Source: Favolaschia claudopus
Lineage: Eukaryota; Basidiomycota; Agaricomycetes; Agaricales; Mycenaceae
Direction: 5' to 3'
NCBI GenBank assembly: GCA_037176885.1
Contig: JAWWNJ010000023.1
Coordinates: forward strand, 620,001-684,000
DNA length: 64,000 nt
The notes under the pieces were generated by a model. The model was given only the letters and a program-made list of their open reading frames with translations, made no database searches and was not told the origin of the DNA. Both the position numbers and the translations under genes were made by a program. Numbering within the stretch: position 1 is the first letter of the stretch; the number at the start of each line of letters is the position of its first letter. Of this stretch, positions 1 to 11,961 are shown in pieces.

Positions 1-730
1 TCCTTCTCCTCGAGTTTAGCCATTTCTTCCGGAATTCCATCACTGATCTGGATAGGTGTTGGAAGGAACGAGGCTATGTGCTACATAGACAAACCTCGTA
101 TATTCCCCTGCGCACAGTGCGGTATGCAGCCGATATGTGTTTGGAGTGTTTAAGAGCCCCCCGCGTACAACGCTGCATATCAGCAATGAAGTCGTTGATG
201 TCTTTCGATTTGCAAGCGGGATCAAGTAGATATTCGGACAGCCGTACGGCGTCCTCCGCAAGCCCCTTGAGACGGATGGCCACAGCAACGCTCTAGTGAG
301 ATTGACTATAAGTGATACTGCGCAAACCTCCTCTGTAATTCGGACTGGACCTCGTCAAGGGTTTGAAAGTACAACTGGCCCTGGGCCTGTACTCGTTGTA
401 TAATTGACTGGACTGCAGGAGACTTCGATCTGAGGAAATGAATGATATCACTGGAACACAAAGTGCTAATAGAACTCACTGTGCAGTCTCCCAACGCTCA
501 AGCAAACTAAAAGTTTGGAATGTATTGTTCACCAGAGTGTCACGGTCAAAATCGTGTGCGCCGGTGCCTTCTTCGAACGCTTGGAGAGCTTTGCTTGTTG
601 TAGAAGTGAGTGACATTTTGTGCATGGCAACTCACCAACCTTGATTTCTTTTATGGAGATTTGCAGGCCTTCGGATACGGGTTTGCTGTGAACAAAGAGG
701 AGCAAGAATTTCGCGGAGAGCTGTAACAGG
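1..730 (-). CDS. Partial helical protein of unknown function (runs off left edge)
   Basis: Several minus-strand reading blocks can be joined by plausible GT-AG introns: one near 730-655, one near 615-485, one near 430-330, one near 296-80, and a last one at 47-1 that is still open at the window edge. The predicted protein is almost all alpha-helix, rich in Gln, Arg and Glu, with a hydrophobic heptad-like pattern in the block ending SKHISAAYRTVRR and in the final charged stretch EEMAKLEEK. I recognise no domain. The 5' end is unclear: more open sequence lies up to about 1125 but I could not join it cleanly. One of the joins needs a non-consensus donor, so the model is tentative. Function unknown. 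Confidence 0.35.
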
Positions 731-1125
731 CGCTGGCGCTACAGTTTATTTAACGCCAATTAAAGTATGCCATCCTTACTCTCAATCCAGTTACTGTATA
801 TTTTCGGAAGAACGAGTCGAGTGTTCAAGATACGGAGTTCGCTCTGACCTCTATGAAGAGGCTGTTGCCCGACTTGAAGCTGTTTCCCGCCAGTACAGCT
901 CAAATAAGAAGTCCAGTCGTGCAAGCACTGGATGCCTCGTAGAAAGAGGACAAAGAAAAGGTGCACTGCGGGTGTCGCAGTCGTAAATGCATTTTGTTTG
1001 AATCTTGTCCTGCCAGTGGATGAATTCTTTGGCACCGAGTCACTGACTTGGAGGACTCAGGCAGACTCAGGCTCTTTGAGGCTTTGACGGCCCTTGAAGC
1101 TGTACCAATGGTGGCAAGATCCAAT

Positions 1126-1582
1126 AATTTTGCTGTTTTCAGAACCGCGCTTCCAGAGTTCTTCTAACGCTCTTATGTGCCTTGCACATCGATCCAGGAA
1201 TCGGATGAGCAGTGCAGATACAAGGTGTACTTGCTGAGTTGCCGTTTGTGAGCGTTTGTGGCAACTTTTTGCGATCGCCTGAGCCAGGCAATGTCACACA
1301 CCCGCTTTTCATTGGCATTCACGTCTTTCCAGTGTCCACTCCATCCGTCTTCTATCGCCGAACACACATAACTTGAACCCCACACCAATGGACTGCCTTT
1401 TACTGGACGGGATGGAATATAAGCTCATAATTGTATGAGATACATGAATTGAGTACTCCCAGTCCTCTCACCTGCTCATACCCGGTGCTCGTCCACCTCC
1501 ATACGCCTGGGGGTTGTCTCTCTGCATTTCAAGGATGTGCTCAACCCGTATGGTATGACACCGGCGTGCTTGCATCGATACT
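1126..1582. other. Intergenic stretch, nothing recognised
   Basis: About 450 bp with only short reading frames that have no splice context or recognisable protein. It presumably holds the promoter of the plus-strand gene starting at 1583 and perhaps the unresolved 5' part of the minus-strand gene to its left. Confidence 0.5.
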
Positions 1583-2533
1583 ATGCTCACCCAAATGTCG
1601 CAGCCACGTCCTGGCTTCAAAGACATCCTGAGAAATCTCTCGTCCAATGTCCTCAATGCCATGATCTCGTTGCATAGTATCAAGACTGCTGCAATTAAAG
1701 CCGGTCTATCCATGCACACCACATTCGATTTGTTTGTACCCTTCGGCAGTTCTCTTGAACGGCACTGGGCAAATACGATGGCGTATCTTCAAGAGTCCCA
1801 CAGCTTTAGCGAAGAAGTGATTAATGCCTGCGAGTTCTTTGTCGAGGGGGATTCAGCTTCCATTTCCGCGCGGCTTGAAGAGCTCGCGACACTTTCGGAT
1901 GAACTCGGCATGAAAAGCGGAACTCTTTTACTAGAATTTGGACGGAACATCGAGAGGCTAATCAATCTAAACTACAAGCTTCTCGAGCTCTGCCAGCCGA
2001 GAGGTTGCGAGTTGCGGGATCCTAGCACAGGTAGGATTCATGCTCTTTGTACGCTCTGATTGCTTGACCGACAAACAGTTGTCCAAATTCCCATGACCGC
2101 CATGCCCATTGGCGCTATTTCTCAGGAAATATTGTCAGCTACAAGATCTACGCATTCTGCCCTCGTAGACGCATGCGCAAGCATATGCTCATTGGGGCAA
2201 TTTTGGAACATCCTCTCGCAAGACTGTCGCTTGTTGGGTAAGACGCCCGGCGTCACCTTCAATCAAGCGCTCGAAGTGAGCAACTCATGGAGGGAGCATC
2301 AGCAGGAAGTTTTAGAGGCGAAAGTGTCCATAGCCAAGTCATTCGATGCTCTTGTCGTTCTCACGACGCCTCCCACCTTGTTGCCACGGTCGCAGCGACG
2401 AAGACCGTCATCCATGTCGGAATTTGTTCCACGTCTTTCGTGTCCGCCTCCCTCGCCCTCGATCGACTGCGATCAAGTAGTACCCAAAACATGCTGGGGA
2501 CTGTTCGCAATCTTGTGTGGAAAAACACGATGA
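1583..2533 (+). CDS. Hypothetical alpha-helical protein, two exons
   Basis: The first exon starts at ATG 1583 and ends near 2032 in the sequence for DPST. An intron of about 48 bp with GT and CAG borders then joins in phase to a second exon that starts VQIPMTAMPIGAI and runs to a TAA or TGA stop near 2533. The product is about 300 residues. The first 250 are predicted helical and amphipathic (for example SARLEELATLSDEL), and the last 70 are Ser/Pro/Arg rich and disordered. No signal peptide or membrane segment is visible. I do not recognise the family. It could be a lineage-specific helical-bundle protein. Confidence rests only on the long open frame and the clean splice. Confidence 0.55.
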
Positions 2534-2718
2534 TCGTTTTGTACGAAGCTGACTATGGACCGCTGCTGTACTGGCCCATTACCTATAGATTTCCGCTGTA
2601 TATACATCGTCGAGACTCGCCTCAGTCGATACCTTCCTTTTTGGGATATGTGATCATTTGTCAAGTGATTTCACAAATCACTCTTGTCTCCGCGTTCTAC
2701 GTTTTGCCGCTCTCTGCG

Positions 2719-4554
2719 ATGCGGGCAGGCTACGTATCTCTTCCCAAATCCATAGGCTCTGCTACTCGGTCCACGCCGTTTTCGAGGACTCTTTTTGTAT
2801 GTTGAAGGTCTCTGTGAAAGCTTCGCCTGGTCTCAAGCCCAAGTCGTAGCGGACCTCTGTCTTGCCTCAAGCATCGGCTACAAAGCTAGCACGTTTACCC
2901 ACATCTGCGGCACCCCCGGAAAGTAAAGCACTACCGCGGTCTACATCTCAGTCGCTTGCCCCAGTGGTCTCGGACGACCTACCCGTGATCAGCACGGATG
3001 GCCGTAAAGTCGCAATCGGCTGGGACACTCGGACATGGTCTCGTTTGTATGAAGTCAAACCCTTTTTCTCTGCTGCATGTTGAAAATTTGAAAGCCATAA
3101 TGTCTGGCTCCGCGATCATTGCCGTTGTCCGCAGTGCTTTCACCCAATAACGAAACAGAGACTAGTCAACACGTTCGAGGTAGACAGTAAACTACTCTTT
3201 TCTTGCAATGAGTAATTTCCTTGCTCTAGATCCCTTCAGATATTGCTCCGAGTGAGGTGGAATCTACGGCAGAAGGGCTGAAGGTGTCATGTATGTAACA
3301 ACTGTCTCTTGTTCCGCAATACCGTTTAACGATCTGGTCAGGGCCTTCCTCGCAGCCTCACACATCGCTTTATCCATGGTCATGGCTACAACACAACTCA
3401 TATGATCCCGCTCTCCGACAGAGGGAGACACAGCTGGAGTGAGTATCTGCGCTCGATAGTCAACAATGCCTCAGAGTGCTTTTCGGCAGTAAAATATTAT
3501 GGAGCTCCAAGATCCAAGCATCCCCTCCCACAGTAACATATGAGGAAGCCATGGCCGAGGACGATCGCGGTCTCCATAAATGGCTCTCACACGTGGTATT
3601 TATTTCTCTTTTCTCCTATGCCACATAATTCCTACTCGTGCAGGATCATTTTGGGATGTGCTTCATTTCCGGTGTCCCAGCAACGCCTGAAGCGACTGAG
3701 GAACTATCTCAACGTATAGGTTTCATCCGAGAGACTCAATGTGATTATTGTGTTTTCGTTACATTTCAATTCTTAACGGTATCTTTAGACGGGAAATTCT
3801 GGGATTTCACTTCTGATCTCGCAAAGGGTGACACCGCTTACACAACGTTGGCACTCGGTGCCCACACCGACAATACATATTTTGTGCGTAGTCTTGTTGC
3901 TGCGCGAATTTGGTTAATAAATCTTCACAGACTGACCCTTGCGGACTCCAACTGTTTCATTTGCTTTCTCACACTGAAGGCTCTGGCGGCTCCACACTAT
4001 TAGTCGATGGATTCTATGTGGCCTCGATACTAAAAGAGCTTCACCCCGACGCGTACAATGTCCTAGCACGAACGCCTGTCCCGGCCCATGCTGCTGGTGA
4101 AACTTCTGCACTGTATCAACCCTTCCCCTCTTCGGGATATCCGGTGCTCAGCCACGATCCCGTTACTGGGGAACTCATTCAAGTACGATGGAATAATGAC
4201 GATCGAAGTGTCATGAACAATTTGAATTCTCATCAAGTGGAAGAGTGGTATAATGCCATTCGAATCTGGCACAAACTGCTCACCAGTGCGGATTCGGAGT
4301 ATTGGGTTCAGCTCGGTCCTGGGACCGCCGTTAGTGAGTACCTACATGAGCTCTAGCTACAGTTATCTTACGTTCTTGCAGTCGTTGACAATCACCGAAT
4401 CCTGCATGGCCGTTCAGCATTTACAGGCAAACGCCGGATGTGTGGTGCATACATTGGCGTCGACGAATATCGGTCGAAGCTGGCTGTTCTACGCGAAAAG
4501 TTCAGTTCGGACAACGAAGTCGCTGACCGAAGCGTTTGGAGCCCAGCCCTCTGA
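2719..4554 (+). CDS. Trimethyllysine dioxygenase, mitochondrial (carnitine biosynthesis)
   Basis: Iron/2-oxoglutarate dioxygenase of the TMLH/GBBH family, which hydroxylates N6-trimethyllysine in the first step of carnitine synthesis. A short basic N-terminus (MRAGYVSLPKSIGSATRS) looks like a mitochondrial presequence. Then comes the small N-terminal zinc-binding domain with NVWLRDHCRCPQC, followed by the double-stranded beta-helix with the HxD pair in GAHTDNTYF, the DPCGLQLFHLL and GGSTLLVDGFY motifs, and the distal His in ILHGRSAFTGKRRMCG. I read about nine exons; the ends of several (3179, 3650, 3885, 4332) give continuous homology. TGA ends at 4554. The choice of TMLH over gamma-butyrobetaine hydroxylase rests on remembered similarity to TMLHE around these motifs. 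The first exon (2719-2796) is less sure than the rest. Confidence 0.85.
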
Positions 4555-4763
4555 TCATCTCCCTCATCTCACACCCACATATATGTACCATACTTAGCAC
4601 ATCAGCATTGATTTTATATATCAACTCAATGAGACATTTCTGTACTATTGTAGCAAATCTTTAGCTGTTACACGGGAAGCAATTCTCAAAAGCAATGTCC
4701 TATTTGATACATGGGAGGCGCAGTACGATAAAAGTTAAGTGGATATCTTTGCAAGTTTTGTGC

Positions 4764-7023
4764 TCAGGCAATAGTCGCCTCGGCTTCCTTAATCTCCTTC
4801 AATATGAAACCCTCCAGCCCCCCGCAGACCCACAGCTCTTGCACGCTTGCGCCAACCGGCTTCACGGAGTAAACCTTTTGGCTCGGGCTGCCAACCGTCT
4901 CAACGTTCACTACCACTTGTCCATTGACCATTCCCACAACGACCGTCAGACCGCGGTCGACAGTCAACTCGCCCTGAAGACCGCCAGCACCCCTAGACGC
5001 CCCTTTAGCGTAATCTCGAGTCAAGTCACCTACGAGCTCCGGACACTCTAAGCACACGAGCCCATTGTTAATTGCATTTCGTTTGAAAATGTCGCCAAAA
5101 GATCCTGCTATAACGACAGGGATCCCGGCGGCTTTCAGGGCTGTTGCAGCCTGCTCGCGCGAGGAACCGGTGCCAAAGTTATACCCAGACACCAATATGA
5201 TGCCGTTCGCAGTCTCCTCGTCCGCCTTTTGGAATGACTGTTTGTGTGTCAAAGAAGCTACAAGGGTAGCAAATCCTGGATCATAGTTCTCCATCACGAC
5301 TTGAGCCTGCCGCTCAAGGGTAATATCATCCTGATAGGTGTATTTGCCGGGATAGATGGCGTCGGTATTAAGATTATCCTGTGGGGCGAAAAGCAGAGGG
5401 CCGGCAAACGCTCGAGGGAACCCGGGCAAGACGGCGTCGTTGGATTCAGTTCCGGTAGAGGTGATCGTAGCTGAAGATGATTTGGAGATGGAGACGGTGG
5501 GAGAATTGGTAAGGGGAAGAGCGGAGAGGTCGAGGGAGCTAGGCCCACAGATGTATCCTTTGATGGCGCTGGCCGCAACAACAGCCGGGCTTGCAAGATA
5601 CGCAAGGGCTTTAGGGTGGCCCATCCGTCCTTTGTAATTACGATTCGTAGCGCTAATTCCGGTTTCTCCTTCTTCCAGCAATCCAGTACCTAGTCCAATG
5701 CATGGACCACATCCGGCCGGAAGCACTCGAGCGCCCGAGAGGATGAGGGTGTCCCAGTACCCCAGCTTCTCCGCCTCCAATTGTACTGCAGAACTGGCAG
5801 CAGCAATATAGAATTCGACGCCAGGAGCAACTTTGTTGCCGCGCATCACAGCCGCTGCTGCGGCGATGTCAGAAACCCGAGAGTTGGTACAGCTCACGAG
5901 GTAAGCCTTTTGGATTGCAACATGAGATTTTTCCAAGATAGGAAGCGGAGTCGATATTTTGACGCTGTTGGGGCCCGAGACGTGAGGAACGAGAGTTGAA
6001 AGGTCAAATATGAGATGCGACGAGTACTCTGCGTCTGGATCAGACTTGAAATTGGTAGAGCGTAGTTCGTCGAGGCGACGCCGATTGATACGAGGATGTT
6101 CAGGGGGAGGTGGGATTAAAGATGCTAGCTCAGGCGACGAAAACGTACGCAGCTCGAGTTTCTCCAGGACGCGATCGTACCACTGCAGCAAAGTCTCGTC
6201 AACAGGAAAAACACCAACCAGGGCACCCCATTCTGTGGTCATGTTGGCGATTGTTAGCCGTTCGTCGACGCTCAAAGTCGCAACTCCATCGCCAGTGAAC
6301 TCAATAGCAGCATTGAGAACTTCGTCGTTGTTGAAGGAGCTACAAAGTGCAACAATGACATCTTTCCCTGTTACACCAGGTGCGAGACGTCCTTTAAATT
6401 CGACTTTCACCATGCGCGGAACCTGCCACCAAGTTTTCCCAGTTGCCCAGAGCGCCGCGGCATCGGTGCGAACGATAGGTGTCCCGACGCACCCTACACC
6501 GCCATACATATTACTATGGCTATCACTTGCCACGGTGAGGGTGTAGGGAAACGCGTAGCCTTCCTCCACGAGAACTTGATGACCGATACCGCGTCCAGCA
6601 GGATAGAAGTCAACTTTATGCTGTCGGGCGAATTCCTCAATCGAAGCGTACTTCGAGAGATTCTTTGAGGATCGGTTTTGTACATCGTGGTCGAGCGTGA
6701 ATACAGGCTGAACAGGATTCTGAATTCGAGTTGCACCGATAGACTTGAACCTTGGTGAAGTATTGGTGACTGCCTCCGAAACATGACTGAACGCAGACGC
6801 ACTTGGAGATGACGGGCCCGGTGTTGTCATGGGTCATAACATGCTCAGGGCGTATCATAACATAGTCGCCCGCTTTGACGGCTTTGCCTGAGGAGAGTCC
6901 GACGGCATACTTTTGCACCACCTTTTCGATTACAGTTTGGGGAACGTGTACGCCCGACCCGACTGCTGTGGCCAACCCCCGACGTCGAATCCAGCGAGCG
7001 CCAACATGGCCAAGGCGCAACAT
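4764..7023 (-). CDS. LYS4: Homoaconitase, mitochondrial (lysine alpha-aminoadipate pathway)
   Basis: Converts homocitrate through homoaconitate to homoisocitrate in fungal lysine synthesis, using a 4Fe-4S cluster. The first exon begins MLRLGHVGARWIRRRGLA, a typical matrix-targeting sequence, and ends at VISK. A 52-bp intron follows, then one long exon to the TAA at 4764. Aconitase-family hallmarks are seen: MTHDNTGPVI, DFYPAGRGIGHQ, ASDSHSNMYGGVG and VRTDAAALWATGKTWW. The cluster-binding cysteines lie in YLVSCTNSR and LPAGCGPCIGLG, and the swivel domain has SGYNFGTGSSREQAA. The length of about 745 residues is slightly above the yeast enzyme because of a Ser-rich insert near residues 500-530. 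It lies head-to-tail after the hydantoinase gene, about 150 bp away. Confidence 0.95.
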
Positions 7024-7174
7024 GCAGGATGAAGACAAGACCTTGAATTAAAAATTGTCTCGGCCGACGACCGCCGACAGCGAAGGAGGCCGCGGCCCGG
7101 GCCGCCGGCGACCAATGAGAAATTCAGAATTTCAAGCTAGTTGAAGGAAGTATTTTAGGTACATATGAGAGTTA

Positions 7175-10100
7175 TCACTTCGACCTAAACTCCTCGATGA
7201 CTGAGCGCGGCGTGATATACTTTCCAATGGTCGTGAATGAGTGTTCAAAACTAGGGGCGAGGTCGATTAGTTTCTCACTCAGATTTTCTTAAAGAACACT
7301 AAATTACTTACCCAAAGGCAGCTGGCCCTCCACTCTGCAATCCCGCTTCTGAGTGCCAGAGAGGCGAACCAGCCATTACAATCACTGAGCGAATTGGTGA
7401 GATAAGGAGTGCACTGTAACACCTCATGCGTTGAACGCACCTGTCACCCTGAGGCCATAGCAGTCTAACACCAAGCTTCAGAAACGATGAAATTTGCGCT
7501 CCAAAGAGTCCACTCACAGTCCTGCGACCCTAAATAAGAACCACTTTGCGAATCCAGGACCGAAATCAAGTCAGGGACTATTGCTGCCAACTAAGCGAAG
7601 GAGTTCAATGATTCAGCCGCTGAGCGCACCCGTCATCGTGAAATGCTTACAGTTCGAGATCCATCTTCTTTTTCGGTGTAAGCACACAAATTCTCGTTTT
7701 GAAATGGGATGACCATGTGGTCTCCATGAGCAGTAGTGCCAGGACTTGGAGTTGTCGGTGAATTCTCTAGTTCGTCATCGGGTAACTGAGCGATGCGGAT
7801 TTCTCCCCATGTAAAGCCCGCGCGCACTTCCTTGAAAAAGTTTGAAAACTTATAGGTGCGCATGTTGTACAATAAATTGACTTGCCCTGGAGCAATTGAC
7901 AATTTTGCCAACAAATAGACAGACCCCACTTTGCAGCTGCAAAATGGCTTCGGGAATACCTTTGAGATTACTGGACATCGAATTGAGTTGTGTTGTTCAC
8001 AAAGCGTCGTACGAGATCCTACTTGGATCGACGACCCATAGAAATAGCCCTGCCGATTCGCCAGGCTTGACTGATTGTCCGCGTAATTCCGTAGTCCCTA
8101 GCCTCGCTCACAGGCAACGGGGAACAACAAAGAGCAGCTGAAGATCCCATTTCTGTGGCTACAGTCCGCATCAGGGTTTCGACCATATGCTCGTTCTTGA
8201 CTTTGGTAAGGAGCTGTACTCATCAACAAGGATTTCGGATTGAGAAAGTCAAAATATTTACGACGACATTATTATCACCATCACACAATGCAGCAGGGGT
8301 GAGTCTTCACAATGCGATGAGTATTATTCCCACAACCGAAGGAGAGAGAACTGACGCATTAGGCCGACCGTAGACCGCTTGAAGGCAATCAAACGAACTG
8401 TCAAATTCGCACCACAGGCTGCTCACCGGGTAGAACCTGGTTCAGCTTGGGATACGCTAATGGAGATTCGTGAGCAGGTCATGTCCAGCCGATAACACGC
8501 ACCACGACCCATTAGATCCCCATCAAACGCAGGTATTCCATAAGAAGCACTCATTACGAGGGATTGCATCCCATTGCTACCTCCAATTTCGTCGCTAAGA
8601 ACGGTAGTGAGAGGTTAATCAAAAGCATCAGCCGCACAGTTCACGAACCATAGAGTCGCCGCAAACTTTGAGACTCCGCAATACTTGGCAAGCTCTGTGC
8701 CAGCTTCCAAGATATCCGCGGCAGCTGTCAGCCGTTCTGAACCGACCGAAGGTGAACCCATGAAACCTTGCAAGAGTCATGAAAAGCTAATATCGACTGA
8801 CTAAGTTGCGAAACATACATCCCCGAACAAGCACAGCGTCATCGGCAAGAGACAAGTGGTCGACGATCCGGATGCTCTTGCCCTCACGCATCAGCTGCCT
8901 TGCTTTCAGATACGTTGGATATGGATTGCCGCCTCCGCCCTGTACAACGATTACGGTGCTCAGTCCTACGCTTTCGCGCAACGAAATCGAACGAACCGTG
9001 CCAAGGACTCCACATCCTTCCTGAATGAAGACTAGCGAACAATCAAACGAGTCATCATGATTCTCAGGAGATGCTCACGTAGATCAGTCTCGCTCACAAT
9101 CCACTCATCTCCTACAATCTCGGGACGATATGACTGGTAATCAATTCCCTGTGAGCCGTCACTCCAATCGGGAATGATTTCCTGGGGTGCTTCTGTTGTT
9201 TCATCCTCAATGACCTGGTATTCGTCGTTGATCGTCTGCGGTACATTGTACTCGTCGCGTATGGCGAGGTCGCCGATGGCCTTGACGATGATACGAGTTG
9301 CTTGATTAGTTACATACTGAAATTGACTCAGCAAGAAGATCGACAAGTGAAGACATCCATGGCAAACCTGGACAGGAAGGACATTGACTTCTGCAACAGC
9401 GATAGTAGTAGGCTCGGCTCCCGCTGCGACAGCCTTTGAGACGGCAAGGGTTTTGAAGTTTTCCAAGACTTCGGGAAGTTGTTTTCCCTCAAGTATCTCG
9501 ATTGTATCGACATCCCCAGATACCCTGGCGATTGCTGCGCCAACGGCATTTGCGACATCGTGAAATGGCGGGATGCTGTGGGATATTGGGGGAGGGAATT
9601 GAGTGGATGGAAATAACACACATGATTTCGTTGACACCCTTCAGCTGCTGAGGCACAAGAATAGAACCACCGCCAACTAGCAAGACTGTGCAATCTTCCG
9701 GCACGGTTTTCATACGGTCGATGGTATTCTACCGGCCCATTGAGCGATGATTTGCAAGATAGAGTTTAAAGTTCGAAACCTCAAGCAATCTTGTCGTGAC
9801 TACTCTAGCTCGTGCGACCAAGTCTTCGGCAACATTGTCCAGCTTGCTAGGGTCGCCAATGGTTCCTGCACCGGAGCGCACGGCAACGTCGGTGGCTGTC
9901 AGAATTTGGCCTCCGAAAATTTTGGCATCGCGAAGAAGCTATATGGTTCATTGGGTATGATGATTGCGATGGCGGACCGCAAAGAAGACGACAAACATGA
10001 TGTCCAACAGAGTCCGGTCCAACAGTTACACGATCATCGACATCGGTGCGCACTCGAGACCCTCCTCCTAGTCCTATGGATTGGACATCTGGCATAGAAA

Positions 10101-11614
10101 AGCTAGAAACACGGTGAGACGGCCATTAGAAAGAAATGATTGACCGACTTCGTTCGAATACCGCCAACTGTTAGAATTTCGTTCGTTAGTTAGAGCCGTC
10201 GTGATGGGTTCAGACTACCTTCCACGAACGCTGCTGCTTGCCTTGGTAGACCGCTGGGAAGCAGCACACCGACGTCGGTTGTGGTTCCACCAACGTCGAC
10301 AACTATCAGGCTTTTACCGGTCAATTCCTTCCTTCTGAGATCAATCCCTGCTAAAAACGAGGCTCCTGGAAGCCTATCAGTTGAGATTGACGTAGAGAAA
10401 GGCAACTCCAATATACCCCGCATGGAATTAGTAGCTCCCGAGCAAAAGGTTCGAATCGGAAGTCTAGCGGCATCTTCTGCGCTCATGAGCGTTCCATCGT
10501 TCTACAGTGAACGCCATAGGACCAAGTTATTGCGGGAAATAATAGTTGACCAAACCTGAGTGAGATACAACGGGCACAGCAACCCTAGCCGCTTCATTGT
10601 ATCCTGAAAACCGCGAATAGTGCGTCGCGCATACGCTCCGATAGCTGCATTGAGGATCGAGGCGTTTTCGCGCTCAATGAAACCGAGTTGAGCAACTAAT
10701 TGAGGAACGTAAGCTGGCGCTGCTCCAGGATCGGAGAAAACCATGTACCATCTCGCGAGCACACAATGCGAACTTCAGGGCCGAGTTCTTCGCGTAACAT
10801 ATCGCGCGCAGCGTATTCATTCGAACCGTTGACATCCAAAGGAGAAACTACCAGAAAAGTTTGGTAAGTCAAAGGGCAGTGGTGTACAACATCTAGAACG
10901 AACTAACATATACCAACAAGGACTATATCCTTGATTCCTTTCGACTTGATTTGCTGAGCTTGTTCAACGACCTCGGCTTTATTTATTTCGTTTATCGCGC
11001 GGCCGTCGCTGTAAAAGAATGTGGTGAGGTTGGCATTTACTCGATACACGAAGCACACAAACATCTGAAGTCCGCCCTTGATAATCGCGGTATGGCCATT
11101 TATGAGTGATGTGAGATGCGGAGGAAAATCGACAAACTATCACAAGTGAAAAGGGGCCAATGCAATAGAGAAAATACAACTGACAGGTGGAAGCTCGAAT
11201 GTGTACGGAGCAGCGAGACGGATGACGGCGACTTTGGATAATCTTCTCTGATCAGCTTGAACCACCGCATTGATGAAATGCTAAAGTTCATTTGACCCGA
11301 GGCCTGCAAACTCTTGATCATGATATACTGTACTTACAGTGGTTCCGATGGTCAAGCTGAGAATTTTGTCTGGGTTGATGTTGGCATCGGAGATGACCTT
11401 CCGCACGGCTGCTTCAATCCCTTCCGTCACATTCACCGAGGTTTCGCGTTTAGTGCTTGAGATAACGCCTCTTGTTTGGGGACTGGAAATTGCTGCAAGG
11501 TCGATGATTGCTGCATCGGTGTTGGTACCTATAGGAAAGAGGTGGTATTGAGACTCGGACGAAACGCAAGATCTCCCAGGTCGCACCTCCAACATCGACT
11601 CCAATGCGGTACAT
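7175..11614 (-). CDS. Hydantoinase/oxoprolinase (HyuA-like) fused to DUF917
   Basis: Large multi-exon gene. ATG at 11614 gives MYRIGVDVGG, a short intron, then TNTDAAIIDLAA, the hydantoinase N-terminal ATPase-like fold. The HyuA domain follows, with LPIRTFCSGATNSMRG and VVDVGGTTTDVGVLLPSG, then IGLGGGSRV and LLVGGGSILVPQ. After an acidic linker near 9.15 kb a DUF917 domain begins (GGGGNPYPTYLKARQLM, DHLSLADDAVLVRGC) and continues to DHMVIPFQNENL. Near 7308 an apparent stop is read into an intron. Splicing at GGTAAGT adds an ending HSFTTIGKYITPRS before the stop at 7175. The family hydrolyses cyclic amides such as hydantoins or 5-oxoproline; the actual substrate is unknown. The gene's 5' end is only 70 bp from the inserted transposon. 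Confidence 0.85.
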
Positions 11615-11674
11615 AGTGGGTGGGAGAAGGGTTGGTAATGCGGTGACACATATTATTGAACCGGAAGATAGACT

Positions 11675-11683
11675 GAGATTGGG
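11675..11683. repeat. Target site duplication, left copy (GAGATTGGG)
   Basis: Nine bases that directly precede the left inverted repeat are repeated exactly and in the same orientation directly after the right inverted repeat (17536-17544). This is the expected footprint of cut-and-paste integration with a 9-bp staggered cut. It also fixes the element ends at the CAGGTTCC terminus. Confidence 0.92.
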
Positions 11684-11880
11684 CAGGTTCCTACACAGCC
11701 GCGGTTACGAGGTTCACAGTGCTTGTAGTGGTATTCAATTTTTTAATCCAAGAGAGTTGATTATTGGAGGACCGCGTGTGAATACATGTGACATTTGTGA
11801 CCGAAAAGTTGTGGGTGAACCTCTCCACGGCGGCTGCCCGATAATATATACAAACAACATAGCCACAACGTGGACCCCGA
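11684..11880 (+). repeat. Left terminal inverted repeat (about 197 bp)
   Basis: It pairs with 17341-17535. The outermost 29 bases and an inner block of 48 bases (11820-11867) are identical between the two arms, while the roughly 107 bases between are diverged. Within the diverged part a doubled TGTGAC with a 3-base spacer (11787-11801) is kept in both arms and could be a protein-binding site. The inner block carries an AT-rich TATA-like sequence, ATAATATATA. Confidence 0.92.
11820..11867 (+). promoter_or_regulatory. Conserved inner TIR block, likely core promoter of helicase gene
   Basis: Forty-eight bases identical to the inverted copy at 17350-17397 and containing ATAATATATAC. It lies about 95 bp upstream of the helicase ATG, and the copy in the other arm lies about 46 bp upstream of the DUF6589 ATG. 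The position and TATA-like content suggest that each repeat supplies the promoter of the gene that reads inward from it. This is inferred from sequence only. Confidence 0.55.
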
Positions 11881-11943
11881 GCGAGCTTGGCACCACACTA
11901 GATTTGCTCGACGCGTCGTCCGCCTCCCAACGCGACTCCTCCT

Positions 11944-11961
11944 ATGGTACTCCCGCAGTAA
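11944..11961 (+). promoter_or_regulatory. Five-codon upstream ORF abutting the helicase start
   Basis: An ATG at 11944 opens a five-codon frame (MVLPQ) whose TAA stop touches the helicase ATG at 11962, giving the junction TAAATG. If it is in the mRNA leader it would be expected to lower translation of the helicase by forcing reinitiation. It could also be chance or spliced out. Confidence 0.35.

Noticed and set aside
7308..7517. Stop at 7308 as the end of the hydantoinase-DUF917 gene
   Set aside because: The stop TAA is part of a consensus donor GGTAAGT. Splicing to the acceptor near 7240 extends the protein with a family-like ending HSFTTIGKYITPRS to 7175.
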